Assembly: GCA_964370815.1 (NCBI GenBank) | Contig: CAYJKQ010000002.1 | Location: forward strand, 1 to 64,000 | Direction: 5' to 3' | Source: UBA12087 sp964370815 | GTDB taxonomy: Bacteria > Chloroflexota > Anaerolineae > Anaerolineales > Villigracilaceae | DNA: 64,000 nt | Shown: positions 59,353-64,000 of the stretch, piece after piece | Layout of the letters: each line of letters begins with the position of its first letter | How positions within the stretch are numbered: the first letter of the stretch is position 1 | Translations under genes and position numbers: made by a program | Notes under the pieces: generated by a model | Databases searched by the model: none | What the model was told of the DNA's origin: nothing | Seen by the model: the letters and a program-made list of their open reading frames with translations, nothing else

Positions 59353-59436
59353 TGGGGCGAGAGGGGGTCGAACCCTCACAGTGTCACCACCGGTGGATTT
59401 TAAGTCCACTGCGTCTGCCTATTCCGCCACCGCCCC
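59353..59436 (-). tRNA. tRNA-Leu (anticodon UAA)
   Basis: The minus strand gives the acceptor GGGGCGG with CCGCCCC-like pairing, the D-arm, the anticodon loop CTTAAAA with anticodon TAA, a long type II variable arm around GGTGGTGACACTGT, and the T-arm GAGGG-TTCGACC-CCCTC. About 84 bases, with the discriminator A at 59353; CCA is not encoded. Confidence 0.95.
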
Positions 59437-59445
59437 ATGGATATA

Positions 59446-59473
59446 ATTCTACCCAATCCTGTGCATACGTCAA
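59446..59473 (-). promoter_or_regulatory. Promoter of tRNA-Leu
   Basis: On the minus strand TTGACG (59468-59473), 16 bases, TAGAAT (59446-59451), with the tRNA starting 9 bases later. It overlaps the last codon of the PHP gene. Confidence 0.75.
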
Positions 59474-60132
59474 CCCCTTTTAAGATTATTGTGATATTTG
59501 GCGTATGTAGAAAGTATATGCACCCACCAGGGGGATTGTTTAGAATCAAGGATGCCATGCCTGATATTAAATTTTAACTCATCCACATTTTCAAAAGGAT
59601 CCAACCAAAGCGATGCCATCCCCAGTTCAAAAGCAGTATGAGCATCCGATCCTGCGGTTATTGCCAGATCATGTTCTTTTGCGAATGATAATGCCTGCTT
59701 GTTCGCATCTTGCACCATTATTCTGGCATTAAACCCTTCAATGGCATCAACGTATGGGAGAATTGGCAAAATATCCTCCATTCTCCAGCTTCCTTTTCGC
59801 ATTTTATCAAATGGGTGGGAGATGCTGATAAAAGCTCCCTGGTCACGTAATATTTGTATGGTCTCAAGTGGAGGAATTCCAGCCGGGACTCTTTCCTGGA
59901 CATACGCTGCCAACAATTCTCCACATGAAGTCATAATCTCTTCACCAACAATTATATGTAATGGGTCAAGGTAATGGGCTTCAAGTGCTCCTGCAATTGT
60001 ATTATGATCGGTCACAACTACACGATCAAGACCTTTTCGGAGACACATTTTCACCAGGATTTCTGGTCTGGTCAAGGAATCTCTTGAATAATTTGTATGA
60101 CAATGAAAATCTACACGCAATTTATTGTTCAA
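59470..60132 (-). CDS. PHP-domain phosphoesterase
   Basis: A 220-residue metal-dependent phosphoesterase of the PHP group. It has the four motifs: DFHCHTNYSRDS (about 8-19), VVTDHN (about 39-44), ISISHPFD (about 102-109) and ITAGSDAHT (about 155-163). Relatives hydrolyse small phosphate esters such as histidinol phosphate or nucleotides; the substrate here is unknown. The frame has no ATG before the first conserved motif; a TTG at 60132 is the likely start. It stands alone. Confidence 0.82.
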   Translation of the reverse strand: MNNKLRVDFHCHTNYSRDSLTRPEILVKMCLRKGLDRVVVTDHNTIAGALEAHYLDPLHIIVGEEIMTSCGELLAAYVQERVPAGIPPLETIQILRDQGAFISISHPFDKMRKGSWRMEDILPILPYVDAIEGFNARIMVQDANKQALSFAKEHDLAITAGSDAHTAFELGMASLWLDPFENVDELKFNIRHGILDSKQSPWWVHILSTYAKYHNNLKRG

Positions 60133-60219
60133 TTTATGACATCCAATTCTCTGTTTTTCTTGATGAGAAACCTCATTACTAGAAAGTATAACTCGTTTCT
60201 ATTTATACTTTTCGGAAGT

Positions 60220-60225
60220 TATAAT
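60220..60225 (+). promoter_or_regulatory. -10 box of psuG, giving a possible leaderless mRNA
   Basis: A perfect TATAAT ends 7 bases before the psuG ATG, so transcription would start at or next to the ATG. No ribosome site is seen. The -35 region is weak. Confidence 0.55.
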
Positions 60226-60232
60226 ATTTATC

Positions 60233-61144
60233 ATGACTAATCCTTCCCCTAATTTTGTTTATTCCAGTGAGGTTCAGCAAGCCATTCAATCTGGCATACC
60301 CCTGGTGGCGCTTGAGTCAACTGTTATCACACATGGCCTGCCATATCCAATGAATTTGGAATTAGCACTCAACATGGAAGCTGTAATTCGAGCTGAAGGT
60401 GCATGTCCTGCCACCATTGCCATTCTTGCCGGCACCATCCATATCGGTTTAACCAGAAACCAAATTGAAAAACTTGTAAAAGAAAAGAATGTTCGAAAAA
60501 TCAGCCATCGCGATTTTGCAACCGCTGTTGTCAAGAAAGAGTCTGGAGGCACAACAGTGGCAGGTACTCTCTTTGTGGCCAATCTTGCTGGAATCAAGGT
60601 TTTCGCAACAGGTGGGATAGGAGGAGTTCACCCGAATTCTAATTTTGATATTTCAACCGATTTAACAGCCCTATCTCAAACTCCTGTGATCGTGGTTTGT
60701 GCTGGAGCAAAGGCAATCCTGGACCTTCCTGCAACCCTTGAAGTTCTCGAGACTAAAGGAGTACCAGTCATTGGTTATCAAACGGATGAATTTCCTGCCT
60801 TTTATTCATGTGATAGTGGACTCCCGGTCAGTACCCGTCTAAATTCACCTGAGGAAGTCGTTCAATTTGCGTTTACACATTGGCAGCTAGGTTTTAATAG
60901 TGCAGTACTGGTTACCCTCCCCCCGCCTGCTGGGTCTGCGTTGTTATCGCGTGATATCAAGTCTGCTATTGAGCAAGCCTATAAAGAAGCACAAGCAAAT
61001 AAAACATATGGACAGGCTTTAACTCCTTTTCTGCTTAAACGCTTAACTGAATTAACACAAGGTGCTACTTTGAAAACAAATATTGATCTCCTATTGAATA
61101 ATGCACAACTTGCCGCCCGTATCGGCTGTACTCTTCCTCGATAA
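60233..61144 (+). CDS. psuG: Pseudouridine-5'-phosphate glycosidase
   Basis: A 303-residue enzyme that splits pseudouridine 5'-phosphate into uracil and ribose 5-phosphate during RNA turnover. LESTVITHGLPYPMN (about 27-41), CPATIAILAGTIHIGL (about 61-76), GGTTVAGTLFVANLAGIKVF (about 105-124) and ATGGIGGVHP (about 125-134) are family hallmarks; the catalytic Lys lies in the KISHRDFA area or GAKAILD. No psuK kinase gene is adjacent. Without a ribosome site and with TATAAT 8 bases before the ATG, translation may be leaderless. Confidence 0.93.
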   Translation: MTNPSPNFVYSSEVQQAIQSGIPLVALESTVITHGLPYPMNLELALNMEAVIRAEGACPATIAILAGTIHIGLTRNQIEKLVKEKNVRKISHRDFATAVVKKESGGTTVAGTLFVANLAGIKVFATGGIGGVHPNSNFDISTDLTALSQTPVIVVCAGAKAILDLPATLEVLETKGVPVIGYQTDEFPAFYSCDSGLPVSTRLNSPEEVVQFAFTHWQLGFNSAVLVTLPPPAGSALLSRDIKSAIEQAYKEAQANKTYGQALTPFLLKRLTELTQGATLKTNIDLLLNNAQLAARIGCTLPR

Positions 61145-61147
61145 GGC

Positions 61148-61630
61148 TTAACTATCAATCAAATCAGATATTAAGTGTTCGGGCACTTGCAATGCTACTA
61201 CTTGTCCCCGTGCAGTGATTAATCCGTTTACGGATACATTTATCTCCACAATGACTTTTCTACCCTTAATCTCTTTAATAATTCCTCTAAGCTCCAAAAT
61301 CTCTTTTAAGGGTGTTGGTTTCAAGTAGTCAACATGCAAGGAAGCTGTAAGATATCTCAGAGGAGGCAAGGAATCCATTGGGCGTCCTTCTGCACGATAA
61401 CCTGCAGCCGCGGCAGTACCCGTTCCATGACAATCGATCAGCGACGCTATCAAACCACCATAGACATAACCAGGGATCGATATATGGAAAGGTTCTGGCT
61501 TGAATAAGCAAATAGATTCTTCTCCATCCCAATAGCTCTTAATTTGATGCCCAACATTATTGAGTCTCCCGCATCCGAAACAATGTGCCAAATTATCTGG
61601 ATAATAATCTTGAAATGATCTTTTATTCAA
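61148..61630 (-). CDS. PaaI-like hotdog thioesterase
   Basis: A 160-residue acyl-CoA thioesterase-like protein. The Cys-rich start HCFGCGRLN (about 16-24) and GYVYGGLIASLIDCHGTGTA (about 53-72) match the hotdog group, as does a C-terminal YLKPTPLKEILELRG. The short CxxC start is shared with some thioesterases. The substrate is not evident. The likely start is a TTG at 61630 with GGAGG upstream. It is convergent with psuG (3-base gap). Confidence 0.8.
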   Translation of the reverse strand: MNKRSFQDYYPDNLAHCFGCGRLNNVGHQIKSYWDGEESICLFKPEPFHISIPGYVYGGLIASLIDCHGTGTAAAAGYRAEGRPMDSLPPLRYLTASLHVDYLKPTPLKEILELRGIIKEIKGRKVIVEINVSVNGLITARGQVVALQVPEHLISDLIDS

Positions 61631-61657
61631 ATTACCTCCATGAAATTAATTACAAAA

Positions 61658-62497
61658 CTAAGGAGTTCTTGTTGCGGATGGTTGAGGAGAATTGGTTGGT
61701 GTGTGAGCTAGCTCAGCTGTGGATACCGAAGTGACAGGGTCTCCATCAACAACAAATCTTCCATCCACTTTAAATACTTCGCCAACAAAGATTTGAATCT
61801 GATATTCTCCAGATCTCCATTCACCTGGGTCAGGATCCCAATCTGTATACCCCCAACCTCCTTCAACACCATCCCACGGTTTGGTTTCAAAGTATACCAA
61901 TTCACCCTGATGAAACCATAAGGCAGTCCATTGAGATGCTGGTATCATATTATTATAAGAAAAAACAGCGAATACATGACCAACAGGATTTAAAAAAAGT
62001 GTTTTCGGATTTACAGCTTGACCATTTAATGTCAGATTAGAAAACAACAATGGACTGAAGATTGCATCAGGATTCGGTGTCACGATACTCTCGAATTTTG
62101 CGAGGACCGACGGTGGTATAAAAGGAGTAGGCGTTGATGTAGGTGTGTACGATAATGCAGGGGTAAGTGTGATTGTTGGTGTCAGGGTTATGGTAGGAGT
62201 TAAAGTAATGGTCGGTGTTAATGTAATCGTCGGTGATTGACTCGGTTTGAGTGTTGGTTCATAAACAGAATATATTATTGGCTCAGCAAAAAACTTAAAA
62301 ACCAAGGAGCATAATCCAAGGAATATTGCTAGGCTAATATTGCGCCATCCACCTACTTCACGTTCATGTCTGATACGATAAAAAGCGATCTTCCTGGAAT
62401 TCTGGATAGCCCGCATACCCAACCAAAAACAGAATACCGCACTAATAATGGAGATGATGCTGGCAGTTACTGTGGCAGAGTGGATATCCAGACTCAT
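61658..62497 (-). CDS. Membrane protein with a Thr/Pro repeat
   Basis: A 279-residue protein with two membrane helices (about residues 8-28 and 54-72) and then a Thr/Pro-rich segment in which PTITLT is repeated four times. A beta-rich extracytoplasmic domain of about 150 residues follows, ending in another Thr/Pro/Ser-rich tail. I recognise no family. I start it at the ATG at 62497, with AGAGGA six bases before; the longer frame to 62518 lacks a ribosome site. The repeat may act as a cell-wall-spanning stalk. The gene lies downstream of no evident operon partner. Confidence 0.65.
   Translation of the reverse strand: MSLDIHSATVTASIISIISAVFCFWLGMRAIQNSRKIAFYRIRHEREVGGWRNISLAIFLGLCSLVFKFFAEPIIYSVYEPTLKPSQSPTITLTPTITLTPTITLTPTITLTPALSYTPTSTPTPFIPPSVLAKFESIVTPNPDAIFSPLLFSNLTLNGQAVNPKTLFLNPVGHVFAVFSYNNMIPASQWTALWFHQGELVYFETKPWDGVEGGWGYTDWDPDPGEWRSGEYQIQIFVGEVFKVDGRFVVDGDPVTSVSTAELAHTPTNSPQPSATRTP
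62162..62233. repeat. 18-bp tandem repeat (PTITLT units)
   Basis: Four 18-base units encode PTITLT in the stalk of the membrane protein; units differ at third positions, so the array is not brand-new. Confidence 0.75.
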
Positions 62498-62559
62498 AAG
62501 TATTCCTCTTGAAATCAAGTTTTAAATTATAGCATAACAGGTCTTAAATAATCCTTTGA

Positions 62560-62588
62560 TTGACATCTGTTCGTTACTGGATTAAACT
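62560..62588 (+). promoter_or_regulatory. Promoter of the second greA
   Basis: TTGACA (62560-62565), 17 bases, TAAACT (62583-62588), about 35 bases before the preferred ATG of greA paralogue 2. Confidence 0.65.
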
Positions 62589-62625
62589 CTTTCACAGAAA
62601 ATAGGAAATGAAAGGTGGTTTTTTT

Positions 62626-63093
62626 ATGGGTGATGCAGTTTACCTGACAGCAGAAGGCGAAAAAGTTCTACGAGAAGAATTAGTGAGGTTAATTAATATT
62701 GAACGTATTGCCTTGGCTGTCAGATTACGCGATGCCATACAGATGGGTGATCTATCTGAAAACGCTGATTACAAGAAAGCCAAAGAAGATCAAGGATTTC
62801 TTGAAGGCCGGATTCAAGAGGTGGAATATATCTTACGGAACGCAATAATTATTAAAGAGAATGTAATCAATCGAGACAAAGTATCCATGGGGGCTTTGGT
62901 TACGATCCAAGAAAATGATGACCCCCCCGAGGTGTATCATCTGGTGGGTGCTTCGGAAGCTGATCCGCAAAAGGGCAAAATTTCACATCTATCGCCTATT
63001 GGCAGGGCACTTATGGATCACCGAATTGGCGATGCCGTTGAAGTCGATACTCCTGGAGGAATGATCCTTTTTAAAATACTCAAGATCGAATAA
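62626..63093 (+). CDS. greA: Transcription elongation factor GreA, paralogue 2
   Basis: A 155-residue GreA-type factor. The coiled-coil tip is MGDLSENADYKKA, with both acids (Asp and Glu) of the catalytic tip kept, unlike paralogue 1. The C-terminal FKBP-like part has SMGALVTIQENDDPPEVYHL and LSPIGRALMDHRIGDAVEV. A canonical RNA-cleavage role is likely; having two paralogues suggests division of labour. The preferred ATG at 62626 has GGTGG seven bases before; the frame extends six codons further to an ATG at 62608. It has its own promoter and terminator. Confidence 0.93.
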   Translation: MGDAVYLTAEGEKVLREELVRLINIERIALAVRLRDAIQMGDLSENADYKKAKEDQGFLEGRIQEVEYILRNAIIIKENVINRDKVSMGALVTIQENDDPPEVYHLVGASEADPQKGKISHLSPIGRALMDHRIGDAVEVDTPGGMILFKILKIE

Positions 63094-63137
63094 CTGGAAA
63101 CTGTTTACTCTATTCAAATACTCGTATCACCTTAAAT

Positions 63138-63180
63138 AATACAGACCACCAAAAAAATTTTTATTGATGGTCTGTATTTA
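63138..63180 (+). terminator. Terminator of greA paralogue 2
   Basis: The arms acagacca and tggtctgt, extended by at pairs, flank a loop of about 19 bases (ccaaaaaaatttttattga) and end in atttat. Confidence 0.7.
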
Positions 63181-63243
63181 TCACTATGAGAATAGGGCTT
63201 GATTAGCAACCAATTCTTACAAAAGGAATTTGTTCCCTAAATA

Positions 63244-64000
63244 TCAACCTGTTGGAGCTGTCTTTTGCCAAATGGCTAACTCCAAAGTTACCCGGTTGAA
63301 AAAACTCCCTTGTGGAAGCGCTCCCTGTCCATATTCTATTTCGGAAACGGTTGCAATCATTTGAAGAGTGGCTGTTTCTAAAGCAACTTTTTGACCACGT
63401 TCTACCATGATCGGTTCACCCTTCGCTTGTAAGCGTTGGAACGTGGATGGGTCATTAAAGGCATGCTCACTCATCAGGACCTTTGTTACCGTTTGAATAT
63501 CATTCTTATCAAACATCCAAACTTCAAAAGCGCTTACTTTTTTAGGATCGCCAACTCCAATCGTTTCAGAAATTCCGACTCCACACTCTCCCAGGAATTC
63601 TCCAGAAGCTGAATCTATGCTAAACGAATCATCAAACAGATCATCACCGCTAACATACGTAGTTACAAATTGAGCGATAGGTGATTGCTCTCCCAGAGCA
63701 GAATAATCTGTCAGTTCAACCTGGCGAGAATCATCCCCTGTTTCTTGGGAAGGATTGCCTTTCCCAAAGCGTATATTGGGTTTCAGGTATTTGATGACCG
63801 CATAAATTACGATCGCAATTGCCAATAACGCTAAAATAATTAAAGCAATTCGTATGAAAGCTAAAACCCGTCCTCCTGATGATACTTCAGGATCAGGGAT
63901 AGGTGTACCAACCTGTTCACCTGTTACAACCAGATTTGTGAATTGGGTGATAAGAGCTGTATCCTGTTTTCCGGGATTTAGCTGAATGTTTTCAAGACTG
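63244..64000 (-). CDS. Membrane protein of unknown function, 5' end outside the window
   Basis: The frame runs open to the right edge, so at least 252 residues are present and the N-terminus is missing. Reading on from the edge, an N-terminal soluble part (with GEQVGTPIPDPEVSSGG) leads to one membrane helix (AFIRIALIILALLAIAIVIY), and then a domain of about 170 residues with many acidic residues near its start and an LEAT-type beta region at the end. The nominal TTG start at 63825 lies inside the membrane helix and is not the real start. No family recognised; the single-helix anchor and beta-rich domain suggest a cell-surface or sensor protein. Confidence 0.6.
   Translation of the reverse strand, partial: SLENIQLNPGKQDTALITQFTNLVVTGEQVGTPIPDPEVSSGGRVLAFIRIALIILALLAIAIVIYAVIKYLKPNIRFGKGNPSQETGDDSRQVELTDYSALGEQSPIAQFVTTYVSGDDLFDDSFSIDSASGEFLGECGVGISETIGVGDPKKVSAFEVWMFDKNDIQTVTKVLMSEHAFNDPSTFQRLQAKGEPIMVERGQKVALETATLQMIATVSEIEYGQGALPQGSFFNRVTLELAIWQKTAPTG

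Overview
The window looks like chromosomal DNA of a Chloroflexota bacterium, most likely an anaerobic member of Anaerolineae. This is inferred from gene content and was not tested by a search. Supporting signs are lipoproteins and membrane proteins with Thr/Pro-rich linkers, a cyclic-2,3-diphosphoglycerate-synthetase-like GTPase beside obgE and argS, a rubrerythrin, GH4 and GPH sugar genes, two GreA paralogues, and many short palindromic intergenic repeats. Housekeeping landmarks are obgE, argS, rpsT, rnpB, ssrA (tmRNA), dnaK, lysS, greA (twice), cstA and a tRNA-Leu(UAA).

Layout. 1-2.75 kb: a phage-type terminase large subunit and a small partner gene, riddled with six copies of a modular two-hairpin repeat. 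Three copies lie in frame inside the terminase, one supplies its stop codon, and one sits beside a duplicated gene start. 3.4-8.3 kb: an AT-rich accessory patch with a tightly overlapping three-gene operon (phosphoribosyltransferase-like protein plus two membrane proteins of unknown function), then a KAP-family P-loop NTPase; this may be a small defence island. 8.8-16.5 kb: an MFS exporter, then obgE, the COG2403-like GTPase, argS, rpsT, rubrerythrin and rnpB. 16.8-25.6 kb: two unrelated dehydrogenase genes flank a minus-strand run of cstA, a thioredoxin-like protein, two duplicated small hydrophobic proteins and two adjacent ArsA/Get3-like ATPases whose switch II motifs are degenerate in complementary ways. 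25.9-36.5 kb: secreted or cell-envelope genes (S41 lipoprotein, deacetylase-amidase lipoprotein, TadE/TadG-like proteins), an ECF-type sigma factor with a likely membrane partner, a glutaredoxin-like protein and tmRNA. 36.9-44.6 kb: dnaK, a C39-like membrane protease, an SbcD-like nuclease, a PIG-L deacetylase, greA and lysS.

44.8-59.1 kb is a plus-strand run of twelve genes, probably one catabolic unit for an N-acylated amino sugar or related glycoside. It holds three transporters (two GPH-type, one MFS), a GH4 glycosidase, a BadF-type sugar kinase, a Gfo/Idh/MocA oxidoreductase, a G1P-dehydrogenase-like enzyme, a DegT aminotransferase and four candidate N-acyl hydrolases of three unrelated folds (PIG-L, PIG-L fused to a DUF1284-like Cys domain, YdjC/ChbG and a ceramidase-like protein without a signal peptide). 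No regulator was recognised inside it. The right end carries tRNA-Leu, a PHP phosphoesterase, psuG (possibly leaderless), a hotdog thioesterase, a Thr/Pro-repeat membrane protein, a second greA and a membrane protein cut by the window edge.

The most novel-looking items are the modular repeat family, the PRTase-like/membrane operon beside the KAP NTPase, the paired degenerate Get3-like ATPases with duplicated small membrane proteins, and the amino-sugar cluster with its PIG-L-DUF1284 fusion.
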